From Nakamurella alba (GTDB taxonomy: Bacteria; Actinomycetota; Actinomycetes; Mycobacteriales; Nakamurellaceae): DNA of 64,000 nt. The stretch lies in contig NZ_WLYK01000001.1 of the NCBI RefSeq assembly GCF_009707545.1, positions 868,001 to 932,000 of the forward strand, in the 5' to 3' direction. Made by a program: the position numbers and the translations under genes. Each line of letters begins with the position of its first letter. Position 1 is the stretch's first letter. A model generated the notes under the pieces. The model did not search any database and was not told the origin of the DNA. It worked only from the letters and a program-made list of their open reading frames with translations. This document shows positions 45,457 through 54,973 of the stretch, in pieces.

Positions 45457-46354
45457 CGGCCCAGTGATCGGCCTGCACCAGGCGCCGGTCCTCGAAGCTG
45501 AGCACCCAGAACGACGCCTTCGGGGTGCCGATCCGCGGCACCGACGCGCCGGACCTGGCGGCGAGGGACTTGACGACGCCTGGGATCACACCCCCCTGGC
45601 TGCAGGCGACCACGGAGCCCGGGGCGTCGTCGGACAGGCCCTGGGCGTAGTCCAGCAACCGGTGTCGGGCACCGGCCGGGTCGTCACGGTAGGCGTCCTC
45701 GGACAGTGCGCGTTCCGGGCGGACGTCCAGGCCGAGCCGGTCGGCCAGCGGCCGCACGGTGTCGGTGCACCGCACCAGCGGCGCGGCCCGCACCTGCAGC
45801 GGGCCGAAGGGCAGCAGCTCCGGAACCAGGGCTGCGGCCTGCTTCTGCCCCTTGCTGTCCAGCGGCCGGGTCTCGTCCCGGCCGGACCAGGACTCCCGCT
45901 GACCGGCGCGGGCGTGCCGGACGAGCAGCACGGTCCGCAGATCCGCCCGCTCCCGCTGGAAGGTGTCCAGCACCGCCCGGTCGAACTCGTAGGTCATCTT
46001 CGAGCGCGCCGCCGCGGGCGAGAGCCAGTCCAGCCGGTCCACCTCGCGACCGGGGACGAAGTCGCCGCCGGTGGAGCGGGCGGCGAAGTACTGCACCGTC
46101 TTCGGGCGACCGGACACGACGTAGGACACGGTGGTCAGGGTCCGGCCCAGAACCGCCCCGGACCCGGTCTCCTCCACCACCTCGCGCAGCGCGGTGACCG
46201 CCGGGGACTCACCGGAGTGCGACTTGCCCTTCGGCAGGGACCAGTCGTCGTACCGGGGCCGCCGGACCAGTGCGACGCGGACGCCGTGCTTCCGGGACGG
46301 GCGCCACAGCACCGCTCCGGCGGCGAGGACCGCCCCGGACTCGTGGGGACTCAC
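45443..46354 (-). CDS. mutT1: NUDIX hydrolase fused to histidine phosphatase (MutT1-like)
   Basis: 303 residues. The NUDIX box spans residues about 43-65 (GKSHSGE then REVVEETG), exactly spaced. From residue 140 there is a histidine phosphatase domain with the LLVRHARAG motif. This two-domain form is that of mycobacterial MutT1, which removes oxidised guanine nucleotides or hydrolyses dinucleoside polyphosphates. Start GTG 46354. Its position next to ppk1 and hupB is conserved in mycobacteria. It is 16 bp downstream of ppk1, same strand. Confidence 0.92.
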   Translation of the reverse strand: MSPHESGAVLAAGAVLWRPSRKHGVRVALVRRPRYDDWSLPKGKSHSGESPAVTALREVVEETGSGAVLGRTLTTVSYVVSGRPKTVQYFAARSTGGDFVPGREVDRLDWLSPAAARSKMTYEFDRAVLDTFQRERADLRTVLLVRHARAGQRESWSGRDETRPLDSKGQKQAAALVPELLPFGPLQVRAAPLVRCTDTVRPLADRLGLDVRPERALSEDAYRDDPAGARHRLLDYAQGLSDDAPGSVVACSQGGVIPGVVKSLAARSGASVPRIGTPKASFWVLSFEDRRLVQADHWAAPQV

Positions 46355-46370
46355 GCAGACTCTGGCGTTC

Positions 46371-48623
46371 TCAGTCGTCGCTCAGGGCAGCGCCCCGGCG
46401 CAGCAGGTCCTCCTGGATGTCCCGGCCGCCCTCGGCCGGCGAGCGCGTCCACCCGTCCGGACCCAGCACGAAGCACTTCGTGTCCGGCCTGGCCATCCGG
46501 GTCAGGAGGGTGGACATCCGCTCCACGGCGGCCTTGTCGGTGACCTTCACCAGCGCCTCGACCCGGCGGTCGAGGTTGCGGTGCATCATGTCGGCGCTGC
46601 CGATCCAGTACTCGTCCTGGCCGCCGTTGCCGAAGTGGAAGATCCGGGAGTGCTCCAGGAACCGGCCGACGATGCTGCGCACGGTGATGTTCTCGGAGAG
46701 CCCCGGGACGCCGGCCCGCAGCGCACAGATGCCGCGGACGGTCACGTCGACCACGACGCCGGCGCGGGAGGCCCGGTAGAGGGCGTCGATGACGCCCTCG
46801 TCGACGATGGAGTTCATCTTGAGCCGGACCAGGCCGCCCCGGCCGGCCCGCTGGTGGTCGATCTCCCGCTCGATCCGGCGGACGATGCCCGACCGGATGG
46901 AATGCGGTGCCACCAGCAGGTTCCGGTACTCCGTCTGCCGGGAGTAGCCGGTGAGCACGTTGAACAGGTCCGTGAGATCGGCGCCGATCGCCGGGTCGGC
47001 CGACAGCAGCCCGAGATCCTCGTAGATGCGGGCGGTCTTGGGGTTGTAGTTGCCGGTGCCGACGTGGCAGTAGCGGCGGATGACCGAGCCCTCCTGGCGC
47101 ACCACCAGGCAGACCTTGCAGTGCGTCTTCAGACCGACGAGCCCGTAGACCACGTGCACGCCGGCGCGTTCCAGCGCCTTGGCCCACGAGATGTTGGCCT
47201 GCTCGTCGAATCTCGCCTTGATCTCGACCAGTGCCACGACCTGCTTTCCGGCCGCGGCCGCGGAGATCAACGCGTCGACGATCGGGGAGTCGCCCGAGGT
47301 GCGGTACAGGGTCTGCTTGATCGCCAGCACGTTCGGGTCGGCGGCGGCCTGCTCGATGAAACGCTGCACCGTGGTGGCGAACGATTCGTAGGGGTGGTGC
47401 ACCAGCACGTCGCCCTCGCGCAGCCGGGCGAAGATGCTCTTGGGGACCTCGCCCTCGGCGAACGCCGGGTTGGTGGCGGGGACGAACGGCGCGTCCTTCA
47501 GGGTCGGCCGGTCCAGGCCGACCAGCTGCCAGAGCGAGGACAGGTCCAGCAGTCCCGGCACCTCGACGGCGTCGGTGGCCTCCACCTCGAGCTCGCCGAG
47601 CAGCAGGTCCAAGATCCGCTCGCTGGTGGTGTCGGTGACCTCCAGGCGCACCGGCGGACCGAAACGGCGCCGGGCGAGCTCCCGCTCCAGGGCCTGCAGC
47701 AGGTCCTCGTCGCGGTCCTCCTCGACGTCCAGATCGGCGTTGCGGGTGACCCGGAAGGTCTGGTGCTCCACCACTTCCATGCCCGGGAAGAGCTCGGCCA
47801 GGTGGGCTGCGATGAGGTCCTCGATGGGCAGGAAGGAGTCGGTGCCGCGGCGCACCCGCACGAACCGGTCGACGTTGTTGGGCACCTTGACCCGCGCGAA
47901 ACGCTCGGAACCCGTCTCCGGGTCGCGCACGATGATCGCGAGATTCAGGCTGAGGCCGGAGATGTAGGGGAACGGGTGCGCCGGGTCGACGGCCAGCGGC
48001 GTCAGCACCGGGAAGATCTGCGCGGTGAAGTACTCGGCCAGCCGCTCCCGGTCGGTGGCGTCGATCTCGCCCCAGTGCACGATCCGGATGCCGGCCTCGG
48101 CGAGCTTGGGCAGCACGTCGTCGGAGAAGCAGCGGCCCTGCCGCTCCACCAGTTCCTGGGTGCGGGCGGAGATCAGCGCCAGCTGCTCCGAGGAGGTGAG
48201 CCCGTCCGCACTGGTCACCGACAGACCCATCTCGCGGCGGCGCTTCAGGCCGGCGACCCGCACCATGTAGAACTCGTCCAGGTTCGAGGCAAAGATCGCC
48301 AGGAACTTCGCCCGCTCCAGCAGCGGTTCGTCCTGGTCCTCGGCGAGGGTGAGCACCCGCTCGTTGAAGTCCAGCCAGGACAGCTCGCGGTTGGAGAACC
48401 GGTCGACCGGAAGCGGTTCGGCGAACGCCGGATCGTCCTCCAGCGAGGGCACGTCGACCACGTCCGCCTGGTCCTCCGGGGCGTGGAACGGTTCCACCGC
48501 GACGGACTCGACCGCGGGACGGTCGGCGCCGTCGGCGCCGGGCGCGGCCGTCCGGTCGTGCTCGTCGCCGAAGCCGGGGTCGTTGATCTCTGTCTCGCTG
48601 TCGAGGGCACTCACGCCCGACAT
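46371..48623 (-). CDS. ppk1: Polyphosphate kinase 1
   Basis: 750 residues with a 70-residue acidic lead before [20 protein letters not shown]. The autophosphorylated His is in [20 protein letters not shown] near residue 530, the second conserved His in [20 protein letters not shown] near 680. It makes inorganic polyphosphate from ATP. ATG 48623; it is divergent from the plsC-like gene. Confidence 0.95.
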   Translation of the reverse strand: MSGVSALDSETEINDPGFGDEHDRTAAPGADGADRPAVESVAVEPFHAPEDQADVVDVPSLEDDPAFAEPLPVDRFSNRELSWLDFNERVLTLAEDQDEPLLERAKFLAIFASNLDEFYMVRVAGLKRRREMGLSVTSADGLTSSEQLALISARTQELVERQGRCFSDDVLPKLAEAGIRIVHWGEIDATDRERLAEYFTAQIFPVLTPLAVDPAHPFPYISGLSLNLAIIVRDPETGSERFARVKVPNNVDRFVRVRRGTDSFLPIEDLIAAHLAELFPGMEVVEHQTFRVTRNADLDVEEDRDEDLLQALERELARRRFGPPVRLEVTDTTSERILDLLLGELEVEATDAVEVPGLLDLSSLWQLVGLDRPTLKDAPFVPATNPAFAEGEVPKSIFARLREGDVLVHHPYESFATTVQRFIEQAAADPNVLAIKQTLYRTSGDSPIVDALISAAAAGKQVVALVEIKARFDEQANISWAKALERAGVHVVYGLVGLKTHCKVCLVVRQEGSVIRRYCHVGTGNYNPKTARIYEDLGLLSADPAIGADLTDLFNVLTGYSRQTEYRNLLVAPHSIRSGIVRRIEREIDHQRAGRGGLVRLKMNSIVDEGVIDALYRASRAGVVVDVTVRGICALRAGVPGLSENITVRSIVGRFLEHSRIFHFGNGGQDEYWIGSADMMHRNLDRRVEALVKVTDKAAVERMSTLLTRMARPDTKCFVLGPDGWTRSPAEGGRDIQEDLLRRGAALSDD

Positions 48624-48777
48624 TGTGGACCGTCATGCTGCTCGTTGCCCACCGCCGACGGTGAACGTCCGGTGACGGATGAGCGGCCGCTCCGGATCGC
48701 GGCGGGCTCGGTACACCTAGGCTGGGTGCGACACGCACCGCCGCGCGCGGTGCCCCACCGGCGAGAGGGATCGGCAC

Positions 48778-49545
48778 GTGGCATGGCGCAGGGGCTCGCG
48801 ACGCGGGCCGGTGTTCGAGAAGGCCAACGGCTGGATCCGGTTCTGCGAGTGCGTGTTCTACCCGGTGACCCGGATCGTCGGCCGGCGGAAGATGCTCGGC
48901 CTGGAACACCTGCAGGTGCCGGGGCCGGTGCTCGCGGTCGGCAACCACATCTCGCACCTGGATCCGGTGTACAGCGCGGTGTTCCTGCGCAAGTCCGGGC
49001 GCTGGCCGCACATCATGGCCAAGGCATCGCTGTGGAAGATCCCGGTGGTCGGTCCGATCCTGAAGGCGACACAGCAGATCCCGGTGGAGCGTGGTGGGGG
49101 TCGCGGCCAGGTCGGGCTGGACGCCGCGATCGAGGCGCTGCACGAGGGCAAGCTCGTCTTCATCTATCCGGACGGCACCATCAGCCGGGATCCGGAGCAC
49201 TGGCCGATGCGGCCGCGGCCCGGCGTGGCGGCACTCGCGCTGTCGGTGCCGGACCTGCGCGTGGTGCCGGTGGCCATCTGGGGGACGCAGGAGATCGTGC
49301 CGCCGTACGCCGGGAAGTTCCGCCCGTGGCCGCGCAAGGACGTGATCGTGGCCGCCGGCCCGCCGGTGCCGCTGGATGACCTGCGCGGGATGGAGCACGA
49401 CACCCGGGTCGTCCGGGACGCGTCGATCCGGATCATGACCGCGGTGCGCGACCTGCTCGCCGAGATCCGGGACGAGCCCGCGCCGGTCGAGTTCTACGAC
49501 CCGAAGAAGGCCGAGCGGATGGCGAAGCGGGCGGCCGGATCCTGA
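48778..49545 (+). CDS. Lysophospholipid acyltransferase (PlsC-like)
   Basis: 255 residues, membrane-associated 1-acylglycerol-3-phosphate acyltransferase family. The NHxxxxD motif is NHISHLD near residue 57; PVERGGGRG and [15 protein letters not shown] supply the other two acyltransferase blocks. GTG 48778 with GAGAGGG upstream and TAGGCT (48718-48723) as -10 box. It overlaps gpsA (TGATG), which makes the glycerol-3-phosphate used in the same pathway, so the pair forms a phospholipid unit. Confidence 0.9.
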   Translation: MAWRRGSRRGPVFEKANGWIRFCECVFYPVTRIVGRRKMLGLEHLQVPGPVLAVGNHISHLDPVYSAVFLRKSGRWPHIMAKASLWKIPVVGPILKATQQIPVERGGGRGQVGLDAAIEALHEGKLVFIYPDGTISRDPEHWPMRPRPGVAALALSVPDLRVVPVAIWGTQEIVPPYAGKFRPWPRKDVIVAAGPPVPLDDLRGMEHDTRVVRDASIRIMTAVRDLLAEIRDEPAPVEFYDPKKAERMAKRAAGS

Positions 49546-50582
49546 TGTCCGACGTCCCGGATCCCATGGACGGTGTCGACGTGCCCGGCCGGATCGCGGT
49601 GCTGGGCGCCGGGTCCTGGGGCACCACCTTCGCCAAGGTGCTCGCCGATGCCGGCCGCGAGGTCGTGCTGTGGGCACGGCGGGAGAGCGTGGCCGCCTCG
49701 ATCCGTTCCGAGCACCGGAACCCCGACTACCTCACCACCGCCGCGTTGCCCGAGAACCTCGATGCCACCTCGGATTTCGATGCCGCGCTGGCGGGTGCGC
49801 AGGCGGTCGTGCTCGGGGTGCCCAGTCAGTCGCTGCGGGAGAACCTGCAGGTCTTCCGGGATGCGGTGCCCGCCGGGGTGCCGGTCGTCTCGCTGGCCAA
49901 AGGGGTCGAGATCGGCACCGGGCTGCGGATGAGCGAGGTGATCAGCTCGGTCGGCCGGATCGCGCCGCGCCGGGTGGTGGTGCTCACCGGGCCGAACCTC
50001 GCACCCGAGATCGCCGCCGGGCAACCGACCGCCGCGGTGCTGGCCTGCTCCGATCACGACACCGCCGTCCGCATGCAGCTGGCCAGCGCCACCCCTTACT
50101 TCCGGCCGTACACCATCACCGACGTGGTCGGCGCCGAGATCGCCGGTACCGGCAAGAATGTCATCGCGCTGGCCTGCGGGATGGCCGAGGGGCTGGGACT
50201 GGGCCTGAACACCGCCGCGTCGCTGATCACCCGTGGGCTCAACGAGCTGACCCGGCTGGGGGAGAAGCTCGGTGCACTGCCCGCGACGCTGGCCGGCCTG
50301 GCCGGGCTCGGTGACCTGGTGGCGACCTGTTCCTCACCGCTGTCCCGCAACCGCACCCTGGGCAGCCGGCTCGCCCAGGGCTCCGGCCTGGAGGCGGCAC
50401 TGGAGGCCAACGGCGGTCAGGTCGCCGAGGGCGTGGTCAGCTGCCGCTCGATGCGCGACCTGGCCCATCGGCACGGTGTCGACATGCCGATCACCGACGG
50501 CGTCTACCGGGTCTGCTACCAGCACGAGACCCCGGCCTCGATGATCGGCGTGCTGATGAACCGCCCCTACTCCCCGGAGTGA
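49545..50582 (+). CDS. gpsA: Glycerol-3-phosphate dehydrogenase [NAD(P)+]
   Basis: 345 residues. Rossmann motif [20 protein letters not shown] near residue 18; catalytic Lys regions [17 protein letters not shown] and [42 protein letters not shown] near 265. It supplies sn-glycerol 3-phosphate for phospholipids. ATG 49545 overlaps the plsC-like stop. The intergenic repeats begin 2 bp after its stop. Confidence 0.95.
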   Translation: MSDVPDPMDGVDVPGRIAVLGAGSWGTTFAKVLADAGREVVLWARRESVAASIRSEHRNPDYLTTAALPENLDATSDFDAALAGAQAVVLGVPSQSLRENLQVFRDAVPAGVPVVSLAKGVEIGTGLRMSEVISSVGRIAPRRVVVLTGPNLAPEIAAGQPTAAVLACSDHDTAVRMQLASATPYFRPYTITDVVGAEIAGTGKNVIALACGMAEGLGLGLNTAASLITRGLNELTRLGEKLGALPATLAGLAGLGDLVATCSSPLSRNRTLGSRLAQGSGLEAALEANGGQVAEGVVSCRSMRDLAHRHGVDMPITDGVYRVCYQHETPASMIGVLMNRPYSPE

Positions 50583-50584
50583 TC

Positions 50585-50849
50585 CCGGAGTGGTTGCGAG
50601 GCGGGGCGCAGCGACTGCGGCGACTCGAGCCGCCGAGCAGGCCACGACCATCAGGCCCGGAGTGGTTGCGAGGCGGGGTGCCGTGGGAGCGACCGAGGGA
50701 CGAGGGAGTGACTGCGGCACCTGAAGCCGCCGAGCAGGCCACGACCATCAGGCCCGGAGTGGTTGCGAGGCGGGGTGCCGTGGGAGCGACCGAGGGACGA
50801 GGGAGTGACTGCGGCACCTGAAGCCGCCGAGCAGGCCACGACATCAGGC
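50585..50849 (+). repeat. Dispersed intergenic repeat, tandem array of three (copy B)
   Basis: B1 50585-50656 (internal deletion), B2 50657-50753 and B3 50754-50849. B2 and B3 are almost identical 97- and 96-bp units. Each full unit has GGTGCCG and CGGCACC arms around a 31-nt purine-rich loop. The array fills the 308-bp gpsA-ddl gap except for the ddl promoter. Confidence 0.93.
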
Positions 50850-50877
50850 GCAGCCGGGACCCACCGGCTCCCGGCCT

Positions 50878-50883
50878 TAGGGT
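50878..50883 (+). promoter_or_regulatory. -10 box of ddl
   Basis: TAGGGT with 7 bp to the ATG at 50891, so the mRNA probably starts at the initiation codon. Confidence 0.55.
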
Positions 50884-50890
50884 GGGGCGC

Positions 50891-51985
50891 ATGACGCACG
50901 GGACACCGCAGGAACGGATCAGGATCGCCGTGATCTTCGGCGGACGCAGCGGCGAGCACCCGGTGTCCTGCATCTCGGCGAACAGCGTGCTGGGGCACCT
51001 GGACCGCGCGGTGTTCGACGTGACGGCAATCGGGATCACCACCTCCGGCGGCTGGGTCCGGGTGGATCCGGACCGGGTGCTGACCGGTGCCGGAACGAAG
51101 GAACTGCCCGCCGTCGGCGCCGGTGACCCGGTGGTGCTGGCCGGAGACCCGACGGTGCGCGGCGCGAGCGCGGTGGCGGTGGCCGGGGACGTGCTGGACG
51201 TCGACGTCGTGTTCCCGGTGCTGCACGGTCCCTACGGCGAGGACGGCACCATCCAGGGTCTGCTGGAGATGGCCGGGCTGCCGTACGTGGGGCCGGGTGT
51301 GCTCGCCTCCGCCGCCGGGATGGACAAGGAGTTCACCAAGAAGCTGCTGGCCGCCGAGGGTCTGCCGGTCGGCCGCTGGGTGGTGCTGCGGCCGGGCGTC
51401 GAGACCCTCACCCCGGAGCAGCGGGACCACCTGGGACTGCCGGTGTTCGTGAAGCCCGCCCGGGCCGGGTCGTCGCTGGGTGTCAGCCGGGTCGACTCGT
51501 GGGCCGATCTGGCCGACGCGATCGCGGTGGCACGGCAGGCCGACCCCAAGGTGCTGGTCGAGGCCGCGGTGATCGGCAGGGAGATCGAGTGCGGGGTGCT
51601 GGAGTACCCGGACGGCCGGATCGAGGCCTCGCCGACCGCGGAGATCAGCGTGCGTGACGGCCACGAGTTCTACGACTTCTCGGCCAAGTACCTGGAGGAC
51701 GTCGCCACCTTCGACATCCCGGCCAAGCTCCCGGACGAGGTGACCGAGACCGTCCGCCGGATGGCCGTGCAGGCGTTCCGGGCGCTGGACGCCCAGGGTC
51801 TGGCGCGGGTCGACTTCTTCGTCGGTGACGACGGTGCGGTGGTGATCAACGAGGTCAACACCATGCCCGGGTTCACCCCGATCTCGATGTACCCGCGCAT
51901 GTGGGAGGTGGGCGGCGTGTCCTACCCGGAGCTGCTCGAGGTGCTGGTGCGGACCGCCGTCGCGCGGGGCACCGGCCTGCGCTGA
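50891..51985 (+). CDS. ddl: D-alanine--D-alanine ligase
   Basis: 364 residues, ATP-grasp ligase for peptidoglycan precursor. [19 protein letters not shown] at the N-terminus, [17 protein letters not shown] near 100, [14 protein letters not shown] near 195, and [20 protein letters not shown] near 325. ATG 50891 is preferred over GTG 50882 because of the -10 spacing. Confidence 0.95.
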   Translation: MTHGTPQERIRIAVIFGGRSGEHPVSCISANSVLGHLDRAVFDVTAIGITTSGGWVRVDPDRVLTGAGTKELPAVGAGDPVVLAGDPTVRGASAVAVAGDVLDVDVVFPVLHGPYGEDGTIQGLLEMAGLPYVGPGVLASAAGMDKEFTKKLLAAEGLPVGRWVVLRPGVETLTPEQRDHLGLPVFVKPARAGSSLGVSRVDSWADLADAIAVARQADPKVLVEAAVIGREIECGVLEYPDGRIEASPTAEISVRDGHEFYDFSAKYLEDVATFDIPAKLPDEVTETVRRMAVQAFRALDAQGLARVDFFVGDDGAVVINEVNTMPGFTPISMYPRMWEVGGVSYPELLEVLVRTAVARGTGLR

Positions 51986-51994
51986 GCCGGGGGC

Positions 51995-52585
51995 TCAGCC
52001 GTCGAGTGGGAGCAGCTGCCCGCCGCTGCACGGCTCGCGGCGGGGCAGGGTCTGCTGGACGATCGCCGAGATGTCCTGGATCGGCGCGGAGCCGAGGCCG
52101 TCGGGCAGGGTGAGGGCGATCCGGACAGTGCGGTCGACGTCCAGGTACGTGGACTGGCCGACGTCGCTGATCTGCATCCAGGACACCCCGCTGATGTCGG
52201 TCAACCCGGCCTCGCAGCCCGCCTGGACTCCCTGCGCGTTCGTCTGCGTCATCTGGATCGGGTCGGAGATGCCGCAGCGCAGCACCACCGCCGGGTTGCC
52301 CCAGGCGGCAGCGGCCGTCGCGTCGCCCAGGGTCGCCCGCCGCTGCAGGTCACCGAGCTGGTCGGGCAGCGCCGCCATCACCGATGCGCAGGCCGCGGTG
52401 GCCGCACCCGGCTGCTCGACACCGGCCAGCACCACCGGTTCGGCGTCCTGGGCGGCGGACCGCACCACCCCCGCGAGCACGATGACCACCACGACGGCGA
52501 GCAATCCGGCGCCGGCCGCGACCCACGGACGCCAATTGCGCCCGCGGGCACCGTCGGCGGGCGCGGGGTCCGTGTCCGGGTCCAC
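51995..52585 (-). CDS. DUF3515 family secreted or membrane-anchored protein
   Basis: About 196 residues: short cytoplasmic lead, one hydrophobic helix (WVAAGAGLLAVVVVIVLAGVV), then an extracytoplasmic domain with paired cysteines (TAACASVMAALP, VLRCGISDP, AGCEAGL, REPCSGGQ). The same family sits between ddlA and thiL in mycobacteria. The GTG 52585 is the best start codon; there is no ribosome site and the frame is open upstream only through CTG codons. Unknown function, probably envelope. Confidence 0.78.
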   Translation of the reverse strand: MDPDTDPAPADGARGRNWRPWVAAGAGLLAVVVVIVLAGVVRSAAQDAEPVVLAGVEQPGAATAACASVMAALPDQLGDLQRRATLGDATAAAAWGNPAVVLRCGISDPIQMTQTNAQGVQAGCEAGLTDISGVSWMQISDVGQSTYLDVDRTVRIALTLPDGLGSAPIQDISAIVQQTLPRREPCSGGQLLPLDG

Positions 52586-52611
52586 CGTGGCGGTGCCGGG
52601 TCCGTCGGTGG

Positions 52612-52845
52612 TCAGAGGTGGACCACCGGGCAGGTCAGGGTGCGGGTGATGCCGGCGACCGCCTGGACCCGGGCCACCACGAGCTTGCCCAGCTCGTCGA
52701 CCGAGTTGGCCTCCGCACGGACGATCACGTCGTAGGGGCCGGTCACGTCCTCGGCGCTGGTCACCCCGGCGATCTCGGCGATCGCGGCGGCCACGGCCGC
52801 GGCCTGACCGACCTCGGTCTGGATGAGGATGAATGCCTGCACCAC
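52612..52845 (-). CDS. Lrp/AsnC ligand-binding (RAM) domain protein
   Basis: 77 residues: only the ligand-binding/oligomerisation domain of Lrp/AsnC regulators (VQAFILIQTEVGQAAAVAAAI, GPYDVIVRAEANSVDELGKLV), without a DNA-binding domain. Such stand-alone domains bind amino acids or modulate full Lrp proteins. GTG 52845 with AAAGGAG upstream and TAGACT as -10 box on the minus strand (52878-52873). The stop lies 26 bp before the DUF3515 start, so they are probably one transcript. Confidence 0.85.
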   Translation of the reverse strand: MVQAFILIQTEVGQAAAVAAAIAEIAGVTSAEDVTGPYDVIVRAEANSVDELGKLVVARVQAVAGITRTLTCPVVHL

Positions 52846-53100
52846 GGTGAGCTCCTTTGGTCGTCGGCCCGGAGTCTATCGGCCCCGGCCGGGACGGCCG
52901 CGCGTCCTCCGGCAGGGGTCCGGCCGGCCCGGGCGGTCGCATCCGGCGGCGGCGGTCGTCGGTGGGTCCTCGGGGTCGTACCCGGTCGGCCGGGCGCGCC
53001 GGACCGGCCGCCGGGGTGCGGTGCGGCAGCATGGTCCCCGCCGCACGGATCGTGCCGGCGAACGATCGTCCGGTCCCGCTGCGGCCCGGCAGGAACGGTG

Positions 53101-54138
53101 GTGGACCCGATGGACGGGCGGACGGCAGCCGGCAGGACGACCGATCGGGGCCGCGCGGGCGGCGATCAGGGCTCCGCGGCCGACACCGTGCAGGCGGTGG
53201 GGGAGTTCGCGCTCATCGGCCGGATCACCGCCGGGGTGAAGTACCCGGAGTCGGTGCAGTTGGGGCCGGGTGACGACGCCGCGATCCTGGCCGCGCCGGA
53301 CGGCCGGGTGGTGGTGAGCACCGACGTGCTGGTCGACGGCGTCCACTTCCGCACCGACTGGGCCTCCCCGGAGCAGATCGGCCGGCGTGCCGCCCTCGCC
53401 GCGATGGCCGACATCTCCGCGATGGGCGCGGTGCCCACCGGCCTGGTGGTCGGGCTGTCCGCGCCGGCCGACACCGCGGTGGACGTGGTGCTGGGGATCG
53501 GCAAGGGGTTGCACGACACCGCCGCCGAGCACGGCGCGGCCGTGGTCGGCGGGGACGTCACCCGGTCACCGGCGCTGACGCTGTCGGTCACCGTCCTCGG
53601 GGACCTGCGTGGGGAGCGGCCGGTCACCAGGTCCGGGGCCCGGTCCGGTGACGTCGTCGCGCTGGCCGGCCGGTTGGGCTGGGCGGCGGCCGGACTCACC
53701 GTGCTCTCCCGCGGCTTCCGCTCACCGGTGTCGCTGGTCAACGCCTACCGGGTCCCCGAACCGCCGCTCGCCGCCGGCCCGACCGCTGCGGCCTCCGGCG
53801 CCACCTCGATGATCGACGTGTCGGACGGGCTGCTCGCCGACCTCGGCCACGTGGCGCGCGCCTCGGGGGTGGACATCGACGTCCGCACCATCGCATTGGA
53901 CGTCAATCCGCGGCTGACCGAGGTCGCCTCCGCGCTCGGCCGGGACGCGCTGGACTGGGTGCTGACCGGCGGCGACGACCATGCCCTCGTCGCCACCTTC
54001 CCGCACGGCGCCACCCTGCCGCCCGGCTGGCAGCCGATCGGATCCGTGACCGTCGCCGACCCGTCCGGCCCGCGGGTGACCGTGGACGGCGCCGTCCGTG
54101 AGGGCGCCACCGGCTGGACCCACTTCGGGAGTGCGTGA
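53101..54138 (+). CDS. thiL: Thiamine-monophosphate kinase
   Basis: 345 residues from GTG 53101 (AGGAA 5 nt upstream); ATG 53110 is the alternative. The N-terminal 30 residues are low complexity. The conserved part starts GEFALIGRITAGVKYPESVQ, with the metal-binding LGPGDDAAIL and VSTDVLVDGVHFRTDW, GGDVTRSPALTLSVT, and IDVSDGLLADLGHVARAS. Makes thiamine diphosphate from the monophosphate. Confidence 0.93.
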   Translation: MDPMDGRTAAGRTTDRGRAGGDQGSAADTVQAVGEFALIGRITAGVKYPESVQLGPGDDAAILAAPDGRVVVSTDVLVDGVHFRTDWASPEQIGRRAALAAMADISAMGAVPTGLVVGLSAPADTAVDVVLGIGKGLHDTAAEHGAAVVGGDVTRSPALTLSVTVLGDLRGERPVTRSGARSGDVVALAGRLGWAAAGLTVLSRGFRSPVSLVNAYRVPEPPLAAGPTAAASGATSMIDVSDGLLADLGHVARASGVDIDVRTIALDVNPRLTEVASALGRDALDWVLTGGDDHALVATFPHGATLPPGWQPIGSVTVADPSGPRVTVDGAVREGATGWTHFGSA

Positions 54139-54155
54139 ACGGCGGGTGCAGCGGC

Positions 54156-54251
54156 GCCTGATGTCGTGGCTTGCTCGGCGGCTTCAGCTGCCGCAGTCGC
54201 TCCCTCGTCCCTCGGTCGCTCCCGCGGCAGCCCGCCTCGCAACCACTCCGG
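54156..54251 (-). repeat. Dispersed intergenic repeat, copy C (inverted)
   Basis: One 96-bp unit in reverse orientation, 18 bp after the thiL stop and 15 bp before the ung -10 box. Read on its own strand, the arms are GCTGCCGC and GCGGCAGC, differing from copy B by a paired change. Confidence 0.92.
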
Positions 54252-54265
54252 CTCTCCGCATGGCC

Positions 54266-54305
54266 TAGCGTTGGTGGGGTGAGGACACGCAGGACCGCAG
54301 CATGA
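54266..54305 (+). promoter_or_regulatory. ung promoter with a possible leaderless 8-codon upstream frame
   Basis: TAGCGT at 54266-54271; 7 bp later a GTG (54279) opens VRTRRTAA, whose TGA overlaps the ung ATG (ATGA at 54302-54305). AGGA at 54291-54294 can also serve ung directly. Confidence 0.45.
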
Positions 54306-54973
54306 AGCCGCTCCGCGAGATCGTCGATCCGGGGTGGGCCGCGGCGCTGGCGCCGGTGGAGGACGACATCCACCGGATGGGCGAGTTCCTGCGGGCGGAG
54401 GTCGCGGCCGGACGGACGTACCTGCCGGCCGGGGAGAACGTACTGCGTGCGTTCAAGGCGCCGCTGGCCGATGTACGGGTGCTGATCGTCGGCCAGGACC
54501 CGTACCCGACGCCCGGTCACGCCATCGGCCTGTCCTTCGCGGTCGATCGGCACGTGCGACCGATCCCGCGTTCGCTGTCCAACATCTACAAGGAACTGCA
54601 GGCCGATCTCGGCATCCCGCCCGCGCCGCACGGTGACCTGACCAGCTGGACCGCCTCCGGCGTGCTGCTGCTGAACAGGGTGCTGACGGTGGCGCCTGGC
54701 GCGTCCGCGGCGCACAAGGGCAAGGGCTGGGAGGCGGTCACCGACCGGGCCATCCAGGCACTCGTCGAGCGTGGCGGACCGCTGGTCGCCGTCCTTTGGG
54801 GCCGGGACGCACAGACCCTGCAACCCCGGCTGCAGGGCCTCCCGGTGATCGCCACCGCCCACCCGTCGCCGATGTCGGCCGATCGCGGGTTCTTCGGGTC
54901 CCGGCCGTTCTCCCGGGTCAACGAGCTGCTCGCGCAGCAGGGCGCGGCGCCGGTCGACTGGACCGTCCGATGA
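54302..54973 (+). CDS. ung: Uracil-DNA glycosylase, family 1
   Basis: 223 residues, removes uracil from DNA. Catalytic Asp in [20 protein letters not shown] near residue 66, and the minor-groove loop [21 protein letters not shown] near 185 (HPSP motif). ATG 54302 with AGGA 7 nt upstream. Its stop overlaps the molybdoenzyme ATG (ATGA). Confidence 0.96.
   Translation: MKPLREIVDPGWAAALAPVEDDIHRMGEFLRAEVAAGRTYLPAGENVLRAFKAPLADVRVLIVGQDPYPTPGHAIGLSFAVDRHVRPIPRSLSNIYKELQADLGIPPAPHGDLTSWTASGVLLLNRVLTVAPGASAAHKGKGWEAVTDRAIQALVERGGPLVAVLWGRDAQTLQPRLQGLPVIATAHPSPMSADRGFFGSRPFSRVNELLAQQGAAPVDWTVR

Noticed and set aside
46131..49379. 1082-residue plus-strand frame antisense to ppk1
   Set aside because: No domain is recognisable and composition is that of an antisense frame; ppk1 on the other strand is unambiguous.
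50585..50849. Tandem 97-bp units as a CRISPR array
   Set aside because: Units are contiguous without unique spacers, are too long, and no cas genes are present.
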